In this document: positions 1-6,201 of the stretch, one piece after another | Position numbering within the stretch: the first letter of the stretch is position 1 | How the letters are laid out: every line of letters starts with the position of its first letter | DNA from: Deltaproteobacteria bacterium | Lineage (GTDB): Bacteria > Desulfobacterota > GWC2-55-46 > UBA9637 | Direction: 5' to 3' | Length of the DNA stretch: 8,439 nucleotides | NCBI GenBank assembly: GCA_016234985.1 | Contig: JACRNK010000063.1 | Coordinates: 1-8,439 of the forward strand | Translations under genes and position numbers: made by a program | The notes under the pieces: model-generated | Seen by the model: only the letters and a program-made list of their open reading frames with translations | The model's database searches: none | Told to the model about the DNA's origin: nothing

Positions 1-78
1 GATGCTGTCCAAATCTTCTGCATAAACAGGGGTGATAAGTAAAAAGACTAAACCCACGACCCACGACCCATGATCCAT
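1..78 (-). CDS. lolA: Secreted protein N-terminus, probably LolA (partial, 3' end outside window)
   Basis: Only the first 26 codons are in the window. The frame opens at an ATG at 78-76, 14 nt after the ftsK stop, and reads MDHGSWVVG, then a hydrophobic run LVFLLITPVYA, then EDLDSI. This is a classic signal peptide with a VYA|ED cleavage site, so the product is exported to the periplasm. The mature part is too short to identify by sequence. The LolA call (periplasmic carrier of lipoproteins to the outer membrane) rests on position: lolA directly follows ftsK in E. coli and many other Gram-negatives, and mature LolA often begins with an acidic helical stretch of this kind. The n-region lacks the usual lysine or arginine and is encoded by a 7-bp tandem repeat, so the true start could differ. 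Other secreted proteins cannot be excluded. Confidence 0.55.
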   Translation of the reverse strand, partial: MDHGSWVVGLVFLLITPVYAEDLDSI

Positions 79-83
79 GACCC
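52..83. repeat. Heptanucleotide tandem array (about 4.5 copies)
   Basis: On the plus strand the units are ACCCACG, ACCCACG, ACCCATG and ATCCATG, followed by a partial ACCC. The array covers the start codon and first residues of the downstream lolA-like gene. The unit length is not a multiple of three, so a change in copy number would alter which ATG is in frame. Confidence 0.85.
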
Positions 84-92
84 TTTCTTTCC

Positions 93-2342
93 TCACATCT
101 CCCTCCTTGCCAGAACCTCTCTTGGTCTTGACCCCTGACTTGGTCCAACAACGCCCTCTTCCTCCATCTTTTCAATGATCCTTGCTGCTGTGTTGTAACC
201 AATTCTTAACCTTCGCTGGATATATGAGGTTGAAATCTGTCCCATCTGCAATGCGATATTAACTGCCTCGTCATATCTCCTGTTAAATTCCTCATTGTCT
301 TCTTCATTGTTTTCTGCGCTGTTTTTATCTTCTAGTTTTGCCTCAGCAATTTCCTTATCAAATACTGGCTTGCCCTGTTTCTTTAAAAATTCAGTTACCC
401 TGTTGATTTCAATCTCTGAAATATATCCGCCGTGAATCCTCTGAAGTTTTGCCGTGCTGGGCGGCAGAAAAAGCATATCACCTTCGCCCAGCAAACTCTC
501 TGCGCCCATAGCATCAAGGATTGTTCTGGAATCTGTCCTTGATACAACCTGACAAGAAATCCTTGCAGGGAAATTCGCCTTTATAAGCCCTGTTATTACA
601 TCAACTGACGGTCTCTGCGTTGCAACAAGGAGATGTATGCCGGCAGCCCTTGCCATCTGCGAGAGACGCACAAGGCAGTCCTCAACATCCTTTCCAGCAA
701 CCATCATCAAATCTGCAAGTTCATCTATAATGACAACTATGTAAGGAAGCCTCTTGTGTTCCCTGTCATTATTTTTGTTTTCATTATTTGCATTTTCAAT
801 AGGCTTTTTGCCTTCATCTATAGATTTATTATATTGGGCGATATTTTTTGCGCCCATCTCTGCCATGAGTTTATACCTCTCGCCCATCTCCCTAACAATG
901 CCTCGCAAAATGCCTGCCGCCTTTTTCGGGTCTGTCACAACCTGCGTCATAAGATGCGGTATGCTTTCATATGCTGAAAGTTCAAGCATCTTCGGATCTA
1001 TCATTATGAATCTCACATCATCAGGCGATGCCTTATAAAGTATGCTCAGTATCATTGCATTTATAGATACGCTCTTGCCTGTGCCTGTTGCGCCTGCAAG
1101 CAGAAGGTGAGGCATTTTAGCCAGATCTGCGACAAATGTATTGCCTGCCAAATCCTTGCCGATTCCAAGCGTCAAGAGAGAATGACTTTTTGCATATTCC
1201 TCGCTTTCAAATATGTCTCTTAAAAATATCTTTTCCTTTACTGCATTCGGCACTTCTATGCCTACAACTGCCTTCCCAGGAACAGGGGCAAGTATCCTGA
1301 TGGATGATGCGCGGAGCGCTAATGCAAGGTCGTCTGTGAGGTTTACAATCTTCCCGACCTTTATGCCGGGCGCTGGCTCAAATTCATACATTGTTACAAC
1401 AGGGCCTGGCCTTACAGCAAGGACTTTGCCCTCTACGCCAAAATCCAAAAGTTTCTTCTCAACAATCTGCGAGTTTATTATAATCCCTTTTTCATCTACA
1501 GGCTTCCCCTTTTCAGGATTTGCATCAAGAAGAGAAATAGGAGGGAGTTGAAATTTATCATCGGGCTTTAAAAATTCAAAATGCTCCTGAACAGGTTCTA
1601 TCTCTTTTTGTTTGACTGCCTTCTTTGCTTGCGCTGGAGGCGGCTCAGGCATAACAATTTTTGGTGGCAAAGGTTTTTTATCTATTATAGGCTTATCAGG
1701 TTTTTCTTCAGGTTCTATGTCTTTAAGTTCCTGTTGTCTTTCTCTCCATCCTGTCCATAGTTCGCTTGCCTTTTCATATATGAATTTACAGCCGCTGTAA
1801 GTTTTCTTTGCAATATCTACAACTGAGATGCCTGTTCCATAAACCGCAGTTATTGCCATAACTGCTGTTAGCAAAATAATTGTGCCAAAGGTATTAAGAT
1901 AATCTTCCAGAAAATAATCAACATAACCACCGACCAACCCGCCTGCATAAAATTTATCTGAAGCGAATATGCTTAAAAACCCTGAACAAGAAATGAGCAA
2001 GAAGAAAAGGCTTATTGGGATGGATATTTTAAATGGAAAATCCTTCCTTAACAGCAATTCCATTGAAATTGTGAATAATAGGACTGGCAGAAGATATGCA
2101 GAAAATCCGATTAGAAAAAAAAGACCGCCGGCAAGATATGAACCGACTATGCCTCCCCAGTTTGATATTTTTTCATTTACGCCTTGTGTAAAAAAGGCAG
2201 GGTCGTTTTGAGAATATGATAAAAGGCTTATTGCAATAAATAGACAGATTGCAAGGATGAGTATTCCGCTAATCTCTTTTCCACGATTAAGACCTTCGGG
2301 CACAGGTTTATGACTGCTTTTTTCTTCCTCTTTTTGTCCCAT
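93..2342 (-). CDS. ftsK: DNA translocase FtsK/SpoIIIE family
   Basis: Membrane-anchored hexameric ATPase that pumps chromosomal DNA through the closing division septum and helps resolve chromosome dimers. Numbered from the ATG at 2342 (749 aa), there are about four membrane segments (roughly 24-43, 64-94, 105-127, 153-173), then a short proline/lysine/glutamate-rich linker, shorter than in E. coli. The motor domain has Walker A GATGTGKS (417-424), Walker B IVVIIDEL (535-542) and the ATQRPSVDVITG segment. A winged-helix gamma domain (about 685-749) with GQISTSYIQRRLRIGYNTAA would read KOPS-like polar DNA sequences. An Asn-rich insert lies just before Walker B (about 515-530). The frame can be extended upstream to a TTG at 2396 overlapping the birA stop, but the ATG at 2342 has an AGGA box (2349-2352) at 6-nt spacing and gives the usual acidic/basic cytoplasmic N-terminus, so I prefer it. 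Length and domain order are normal for the family. Confidence 0.96.
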   Translation of the reverse strand: MGQKEEEKSSHKPVPEGLNRGKEISGILILAICLFIAISLLSYSQNDPAFFTQGVNEKISNWGGIVGSYLAGGLFFLIGFSAYLLPVLLFTISMELLLRKDFPFKISIPISLFFLLISCSGFLSIFASDKFYAGGLVGGYVDYFLEDYLNTFGTIILLTAVMAITAVYGTGISVVDIAKKTYSGCKFIYEKASELWTGWRERQQELKDIEPEEKPDKPIIDKKPLPPKIVMPEPPPAQAKKAVKQKEIEPVQEHFEFLKPDDKFQLPPISLLDANPEKGKPVDEKGIIINSQIVEKKLLDFGVEGKVLAVRPGPVVTMYEFEPAPGIKVGKIVNLTDDLALALRASSIRILAPVPGKAVVGIEVPNAVKEKIFLRDIFESEEYAKSHSLLTLGIGKDLAGNTFVADLAKMPHLLLAGATGTGKSVSINAMILSILYKASPDDVRFIMIDPKMLELSAYESIPHLMTQVVTDPKKAAGILRGIVREMGERYKLMAEMGAKNIAQYNKSIDEGKKPIENANNENKNNDREHKRLPYIVVIIDELADLMMVAGKDVEDCLVRLSQMARAAGIHLLVATQRPSVDVITGLIKANFPARISCQVVSRTDSRTILDAMGAESLLGEGDMLFLPPSTAKLQRIHGGYISEIEINRVTEFLKKQGKPVFDKEIAEAKLEDKNSAENNEEDNEEFNRRYDEAVNIALQMGQISTSYIQRRLRIGYNTAARIIEKMEEEGVVGPSQGSRPREVLARREM

Positions 2343-2392
2343 ATAAATTCCTAAAGTTACAGAATATTTATAGCATGGCAGATTGCAGGTAG

Positions 2393-3202
2393 TCAAGGCA
2401 GTTGCTTCATTACCACATCCCCTGAAACGATTTTTACTGTCTTGCCTGATTTTTCCCTGACGAGGAGATGTCCGTCATCGTCTATTGTTAAAGCAATACC
2501 CTCTATTTCTCTATCCATATCTTTAATCTTGACTGCCTTGCCAGCCATATTAAAATAGGTTTTCCATGCCTCGCACACAGGCGCAAAGCCGTTTTTCAAA
2601 AAGGCTTCATACCATTTTTCAATATTCAAATAAAGCGTATTTAGAAAATCTATCCTTGAAATATCTTTGCCTGTTTCCTCTTTTATAGATGTTGCAATCG
2701 GTTTTAATTCATCAGGAAACATCTCCTTCGTCATATTCAGATTTACGCCTATGCCAAGGATAATAAAATTTATTTTGTTTTTATCTGAATTCATCTCTGT
2801 CAATATGCCGCAGACTTTTTTTGAGTTTATTAAAATATCATTGGGCCATTTGACCTCTGGCTTTTTTACTGAATATCTGGATATTGTCTCTGCAACTCCA
2901 ACCGCAGACATTAGCGTCAAATGAGGCGCTGTAACAGGCGATATATCAGGGCGGAGTATTATTGAGGTATAGATATTCACGCCTTTTGGCGATTCCCAAA
3001 TCCTGCCAAGCCTGCCTTTGCCTTTTGCTTGCGAATCAGCGACAACAGCAGTCCCTTGTTTTGCGCCTTTTACCGCCAGTGCATATGCAGCAGTATTTGT
3101 AGAATCTATGTTTGAATGGAAATAAAATGGTCTGCCAATAAATGATGTTTCAAGTTTATTTGTTATTGCAGTCTTATTGAAAGGTTTTTTTCTATTCTCC
3201 AT
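2393..3202 (-). CDS. birA: Biotin--[acetyl-CoA-carboxylase] ligase, monofunctional
   Basis: Activates biotin with ATP to biotinyl-5'-AMP and transfers it to the biotin carboxyl carrier domain of carboxylases. Of 269 residues from the ATG at 3202, the biotin-binding loop KGKGRLGR is at about 60-67, KWPND at 118-122, and GIGVNLN follows; all are hallmarks of the BPL/LplA catalytic fold. The SH3-like C-terminal domain (MAGKAVKI...DDDGHLLVR) is present. There is no room for an N-terminal helix-turn-helix, so unlike E. coli BirA this should be a ligase without repressor activity. The first arginine of the usual GRGR loop is lysine, but the key downstream arginine is kept. The start ATG overlaps the nadC stop as TGATG, implying translational coupling; a GTG one codon earlier is the alternative start. 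Pairing with nadC is common in bacteria. Confidence 0.93.
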   Translation of the reverse strand: MENRKKPFNKTAITNKLETSFIGRPFYFHSNIDSTNTAAYALAVKGAKQGTAVVADSQAKGKGRLGRIWESPKGVNIYTSIILRPDISPVTAPHLTLMSAVGVAETISRYSVKKPEVKWPNDILINSKKVCGILTEMNSDKNKINFIILGIGVNLNMTKEMFPDELKPIATSIKEETGKDISRIDFLNTLYLNIEKWYEAFLKNGFAPVCEAWKTYFNMAGKAVKIKDMDREIEGIALTIDDDGHLLVREKSGKTVKIVSGDVVMKQLP

Positions 3203-4092
3203 CACCTATAACCTGTTTTTATTATCTCCATACTAATATCCACAGCCCTTGCTGAATGTGTCAATGCCCCGACTGAAATAAAGTCAACGCCAGTCTTTGC
3301 TATTTCTCTGACATTTTTTAGATTAACACCGCCTGATGCCTCTATAAGAGTTGCAAGTTGCAAGTTGCAAGTTGCGAGTATAAGAGAAACTGCCTTTTTC
3401 ATTTGCGATATTGTCATATTGTCCAGCATGATTATATCAACCCTGCACTCCACTGCCTCTTTCAGTTCCTTGAAATTTTTAACCTCAACCTCAATCTTTT
3501 TATTTGGGGCATTTTTTCTTGCCAGTGCAATGGCATTCTTTATTCCGTGTGCTGCTGCAATGTGATTGTCTTTAATGAGTATAGCGTCATAAAGACCAAA
3601 CCTGTGATTAAAGCCGCCGCCACATCGGACAGCATATTTTTCAAGGATTCTTAAACCGGGTGTTGTTTTTCTGGTATCTAAAATCTTTACATCATAACCT
3701 TTTACTTTCGCTGCAAACTGATGCGTTAATGTCGCAATGCCTGAAAGTCTTTGCAAAAAATTAAGCGCAACCCGCTCGCCTGTAAGAAGTGTTTTTAGAC
3801 TGCCTTTTATTTCTGCAATGCACTGCCCTTTTTTTATTTTTTCACCATCTTTTACAAGAGGCTTAAAAACTGCCTTCTTGTCCAATTGCATGAAAACCTC
3901 TTTTGCAGCAAAAAGCCCTGAAACAATAAGGTTCTCCTTTGCGATGATTACTGCAGCGCCAACAACCTCTCCCCTTGCGGGAGAGGGATGGGGTGAGGGG
4001 ATAATCGCATTCGTAGTCAAATCCCCTGTGCCAATGTCTTCTAAAAGGGCGGTTTTGATTATGTTTTGAATTTTGTTGCGAGATAGTTTCAC
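3202..4092 (-). CDS. nadC: Nicotinate-nucleotide pyrophosphorylase (quinolinate phosphoribosyltransferase)
   Basis: Converts quinolinate and PRPP to nicotinate mononucleotide and CO2 in de novo NAD synthesis; cytoplasmic. At 296 aa it is slightly longer than usual. Visible motifs are EDIGTGDLTT (18-27), GERVALNFLQRLSGIAT (105-121), DTRKTTPGLR (139-148), the NHRFGLYDAILIKDNHI segment with catalytic basic residues, and EASGGVNL near the C-terminus. The start is a GTG with no recognisable Shine-Dalgarno box (the preceding bases are a T run), so initiation may be weak. Two segments look like repeat insertions kept in frame: PSPHPSPARGE (about 32-42) and ATCNLQLATL (239-248). Both fall next to conserved motifs but leave the catalytic residues intact, so the enzyme is probably active. 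First gene of the nadC-birA-ftsK run. Confidence 0.93.
   Translation of the reverse strand: MKLSRNKIQNIIKTALLEDIGTGDLTTNAIIPSPHPSPARGEVVGAAVIIAKENLIVSGLFAAKEVFMQLDKKAVFKPLVKDGEKIKKGQCIAEIKGSLKTLLTGERVALNFLQRLSGIATLTHQFAAKVKGYDVKILDTRKTTPGLRILEKYAVRCGGGFNHRFGLYDAILIKDNHIAAAHGIKNAIALARKNAPNKKIEVEVKNFKELKEAVECRVDIIMLDNMTISQMKKAVSLILATCNLQLATLIEASGGVNLKNVREIAKTGVDFISVGALTHSARAVDISMEIIKTGYR
3349..3376. repeat. Heptanucleotide tandem array inside nadC
   Basis: Four head-to-tail copies of AGTTGCA on the plus strand, the last ending in G instead of A. It encodes NadC residues about 239-248, between the helix MKKAVSLI and the conserved EASGG strand, where most NadC proteins have a much shorter link. 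Confidence 0.88.
3965..4000. repeat. 36-nt G/C-rich hairpin repeat inserted in the nadC frame
   Basis: The plus strand holds CCTCTCCC (3966-3973), a 5-nt loop and GGGAGAGG (3979-3986), a perfect 8-bp stem, followed by a GATGGGGTGAGGGG tail. This resembles a dispersed repeat usually seen between genes in many environmental genomes (from memory, not searched). Here it encodes PSPHPSPARGE of NadC; 36 nt is 12 codons, so the frame is kept. Confidence 0.72.
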
Positions 4093-4173
4093 AAAAAAAG
4101 AATATCAAAAGAATGATTGTAAGGCAAGAAATGTATCGGCTTGCTGGCTAATCAGTCTATATGTTTATTCAAT

Positions 4174-4179
4174 ATTATA
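4174..4179 (-). promoter_or_regulatory. Putative -10 box for the nadC operon
   Basis: A perfect TATAAT on the minus strand, about 80 bp upstream of the nadC GTG. At 16-18 bp spacing the upstream hexamer is a poor match to TTGACA, so the promoter is weakly supported. The box lies within the terminal inverted repeat of the palindromic element. Confidence 0.35.
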
Positions 4180-4331
4180 CACAGCGTCATAAGTAGAACA
4201 GCATACAGAGCGTCAGAACAAAGCAGACCAAGGCGCGACGAAGGCTCGGAGTGAGGCGTATTGTCAGCATACGCCGCAACGACGAGACGAGGAGCAACGC
4301 AGGTATGCGAAGTTATGACGCTCTGTATAGT
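4174..4331. repeat. Palindromic MITE/REP-like element with terminal inverted repeats
   Basis: The right end (plus strand, 4313-4331) begins TTATGACGCTCTGTATAGT and the left end read on the minus strand (4192-4174) is TTATGACGCTGTGTATAAT: 17 of 19 positions match. A second inner copy of the arm lies at 4203-4215, a perfect 13-bp reverse complement of 4316-4328. The centre has a 7-bp stem GGCGTAT (4255-4261) and ATACGCC (4269-4275) around a 7-nt loop. The G/C-rich interior contrasts with A/T-rich flanks. There is no room for a transposase, so any movement would depend on an enzyme encoded elsewhere. The family is not identified and no clear target-site duplication was seen. Confidence 0.7.
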
Positions 4332-4426
4332 TTGTCGTTCTTCGTAAGGAGCAAGATATACCTCTTTCCTTTATAAACAATATTAAGCGGCAGTTCATCC
4401 TTATTTAGAACAATCTCCTTTTTTGA
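4313..4426 (-). pseudogene. HemP/HmuP-like small protein, probably a relic
   Basis: Reading from just after an in-frame TAA (4429-4427), this minus-strand frame encodes about 37 residues: SKKEIVLNKDELPL, then NIVYKGKRYILLLTKNDKL, then YRAS and a TAA stop. The core resembles the short HemP/HmuP haem-uptake family (pattern: I-x-H/Y-x-G-x-x-Y-x-L-x-x-T-x-x-x-KL, normally ending ILTK); this is a recollected pattern, not a search result. There is no ATG, GTG or TTG in frame; an AAGGAG lies directly before ATT, which is a very rare start. The final YRAS* is encoded by the terminal repeat of the palindromic element, so the native end appears replaced. I read it as a degraded gene, but a tiny functional gene with an unusual start is possible. 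No other haem or iron genes are in the window. Confidence 0.42.
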
Positions 4427-4446
4427 TTATTTACAAAATTTATAAA

Positions 4447-4492
4447 ATTTAACCAAAGTGCTTCTACTTATTTAACCAAAGTGCTTCTACTT
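4447..4492. repeat. Perfect 23-bp tandem duplication
   Basis: Two adjacent identical 23-bp units (4447-4469 and 4470-4492), each starting ATTTAACCAAAG and ending TGCTTCTACTT. It lies in A/T-rich non-coding sequence upstream of the HemP-like frame. No reading frame crosses it convincingly. Confidence 0.85.
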
Positions 4493-4587
4493 GTCTACCA
4501 AGGCTGTCTATGGATGTCAAAGGATGTGAAGGTTTTTTAGTGGACAGCCCCATGGAATCTGCAAGAGTTTTCTTATCTCGGAGAAAA
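4493..4587. other. Non-coding stretch with a short inverted repeat, possible IS remnant
   Basis: Contains GGCTGTC (4502-4508) and its reverse complement GACAGCC (4543-4549), separated by 34 bp, plus an imperfect 10-bp direct repeat (TGGATGTCAA then AGGATGTGAA). The minus-strand motif GGGGCTGTCCACTAAAAAA looks like the terminal repeat of some insertion sequences, but I cannot name a family and there is no transposase fragment. No gene is supported here. Confidence 0.25.
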
Positions 4588-5474
4588 CTATTTTGTTTTC
4601 AGGAAAAGCGTAGTTTCCGATATCAATTGACTTCGGTTTCTCTCGTATAGAACCCAGTGGGTGGCATCTTTAATGATTATTTCCTTCTTCCAGCCGGCGC
4701 CGCTCAGCTTGCCAAATAAGGTGGGATCGGCAAAAAGGTCTGCATCTCCTCTTATCACGAGAACATGGGCTTTGATCTTGCCGGCATCAAAGACCGGTTT
4801 GTTGCTCCAGATGTAGTAAAGATCTACGAGCGGGCCCACAGGACGGCGGATGGAATTGGGTTGACGGCTTCCGCTGGTTGGATCAGACTCCATAAATACC
4901 TTAGCCACAGCTTCAAATGCCTCTTTGCGAGCCAGTTCATGGCCGTCCATCATTGTGTGCCAGTGATGCAGAATCATCTCAAAGGTTGCCAGTTGGTAAG
5001 CAGGGAGTTTGGAATTGAGAGCCCCCGGTCTTTCCTCAAGAGGCTCAACCATGGACGGCAGGTTAAAGCCGTGCATCGCCCCGTATAAAACCAATTTGTT
5101 AACCTTTTCAGGGTGTCCGGCAGCATACATGCCGGCTGCAACAGCGCCCCATGACCAGCCGATGATATTTACTCTGTCAATCTTTCTCGTCTTCCTGATG
5201 TATTCAACAGCAGCTTCCACATCCTTGATAGCCTCTGTTGCCCTTACAACAGGAGGATTTTCATGAGGAGGTTTTTCCATGGCCGCCGGCATGGTGGACT
5301 TGCCAAACCCCCTGAAATCCAGAGCCCACACATCATATCCCTCTTTGGCCAGATCCTCCATCCATGAATAACCCGGCACTCGCCTGACTCAGCAGGAGAC
5401 CGTGCAAATAAACTCAAACAAATTGCAGCAATGACGGTAAAAACCAACCAATGCAGCCTGACAGTTTTGTCCAT
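4588..5474 (-). pseudogene. Exported alpha/beta hydrolase, disrupted by internal deletion and frameshift
   Basis: The gene opens at an ATG at 5474, 10 nt after the tusA-like stop, with a signal peptide (MDKTVRLHW, then VFTVIAAICLSLF). After SPAES the frame turns into nonsense. The hydrolase body is in another frame from about 5379 (a GTG) and runs 263 codons to 4588. It has WALDFRGFGKS, a nucleophile elbow GWSWG (Ser76), an acid candidate in GDADLF (Asp212/214) and a histidine in ATHWVLYE (His241), so the whole triad survives. The first beta strands and the HG oxyanion motif expected between signal peptide and PGYSWMEDLAKEGYDVW are absent, an estimated 60-70 residues. A TGA just upstream blocks frame extension. 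Most likely a pseudogene; a sequencing or assembly error, or a short cytoplasmic product from the GTG, are alternatives. The substrate is unknown. Confidence 0.75.
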
Positions 5475-5484
5475 TATGCTCAAG

Positions 5485-5733
5485 CTAAACCGCCTTTCTC
5501 ATGAGGAGTTTATAGAACTCCTCCATCTTCTCAATCTTCAGTATCTCCTGACCATCATCCTGAAGACTGACAGGGACAAGCCTTATCGGTTCACCCTCAT
5601 CAATGTAGAGTAGCATTGTCTGACCCAATTTCATCTCCTCAATCTGAAGTTTTGCCTTTACATAGTTCATGGGGCATGCCACGCCCCTGAGGTCCATAAA
5701 AACATCTGCCTTTATGTTCTTCATATCTTTCAC
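5485..5733 (-). CDS. TusA/SirA-family sulfur carrier protein
   Basis: Small cytoplasmic protein of 82 aa whose fold carries a persulfide on a conserved cysteine and passes it to partner enzymes (tRNA thiolation, molybdenum cofactor or sulfur metabolism in known relatives). The motif DLRGVACPMNYVKAKL places the active cysteine at residue 20 in a CPxxxxK context, and the rest (GQTMLLYIDEGEPI...DGQEIL) fits the family's two-layer sandwich. The start is set by the ribosome site: GGAGG at 5742-5746 lies 8 nt before an in-frame GTG at 5733, which follows the upstream stop as TGATGTG; the first in-frame ATG (5724) is too far from it. The CPMNYVK form differs from E. coli TusA and, from memory, is common in TusA relatives near sulfur-assimilation genes. 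Its neighbours (two E1-like proteins) suggest a sulfur-transfer role, which is inference. Confidence 0.9.
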   Translation of the reverse strand: MKDMKNIKADVFMDLRGVACPMNYVKAKLQIEEMKLGQTMLLYIDEGEPIRLVPVSLQDDGQEILKIEKMEEFYKLLMRKAV

Positions 5734-5734
5734 A

Positions 5735-6193
5735 TCATTTTCCTCCAATTATGCGGCCAAAGCTCAAAACCAGACTGACCAACCCGGCCCCTATTAAAAG
5801 ACCTGCGGGCAGACCTCTGAAAAAGAGAACCCCGATAAGTGTCCCTATAAGGACTGCAAAGAAGCTCTGTGGGCTGGCCTGGATATAGGCCACCCCCTTC
5901 CCACCTACATAAGAACTGACAATGCCGCAACCTACAGTATAAAATCCAAGGGGGCTTTTAAAAAAATTCCAGACATCTATAAACCCGCTCTTCTCATACA
6001 TAAGGGGACTCAGAAGGAATAGCATCAAGAAAAAAAGCCCTACATTCAACCCGTGCCTGTTTACCACAACCACGGCATCTGTCCTGAGAAGTCCTAAAAG
6101 CAGAAGGACAGCGCTGGCAGAGGCAAGCGTGTAATCCCTCAAGGCAAGGCTCAATGCCGCGATGATGAGCAGGGCGATGATTCCTTCAGACAT
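5735..6193 (-). CDS. DUF441 (YeaL-type) small integral membrane protein
   Basis: A 152-aa protein made almost entirely of hydrophobic segments: GIIALLIIAALSLAL near the N-terminus, ASASAVLLLLGLL, NVGLFFLMLFLLSPL, then a glycine-rich GFYTVGCGIVSSYVGGKGV part, FFAVLIGTLIGVLFF and a final GLLIGAGLVSLVLSF segment. Length, spacing and the SPLGFY...GKGV...P.....L.IGTLIGV.FF.G.P.GPLI-like pattern match the DUF441/YeaL family, which has no established function. The ATG at 6193 is chosen because AGGAGG (6198-6203) sits 4 nt upstream and overlaps the stop of the preceding ThiF-B gene; the frame continues ten codons further upstream but only inside that gene. Its last codons contain the tusA-like ribosome site, so the two are probably translated together. 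A transporter or anchoring role for the operon is speculation. Confidence 0.83.
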   Translation of the reverse strand: MSEGIIALLIIAALSLALRDYTLASASAVLLLLGLLRTDAVVVVNRHGLNVGLFFLMLFLLSPLMYEKSGFIDVWNFFKSPLGFYTVGCGIVSSYVGGKGVAYIQASPQSFFAVLIGTLIGVLFFRGLPAGLLIGAGLVSLVLSFGRIIGGK

Positions 6194-6201
6194 TCCTCCT
6201 C

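Noticed and set aside
2343..2396. TTG start for FtsK overlapping the birA stop
   Set aside because: The ATG at 2342 has an AGGA box at good spacing; the added residues are not typical of the family.
3349..3376. CRISPR-like array in nadC and near position 52
   Set aside because: The units are 7 bp, directly adjacent and without spacers; these are simple tandem repeats.
3863..4108. 81-codon minus-strand frame upstream of and inside nadC
   Set aside because: A shadow of nadC in another frame with no family resemblance.
4566..4589. Hairpin AGTTTTCT/AGAAAACT at the hydrolase stop as a terminator
   Set aside because: The stem is A/T-rich and no T tract follows on the minus strand, so termination is not supported.
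5009..5266. Plus-strand open frames opposite the hydrolase and TusA-like genes
   Set aside because: No ribosome sites, no recognisable motifs, and fully explained by the minus-strand coding sequence.
5485..5733. TusA-like protein as the ubiquitin-like substrate of the E1 pair
   Set aside because: It has the TusA fold motif and ends RKAV, not GG, so it cannot be a ThiS/MoaD-type substrate; it remains a possible sulfur donor.
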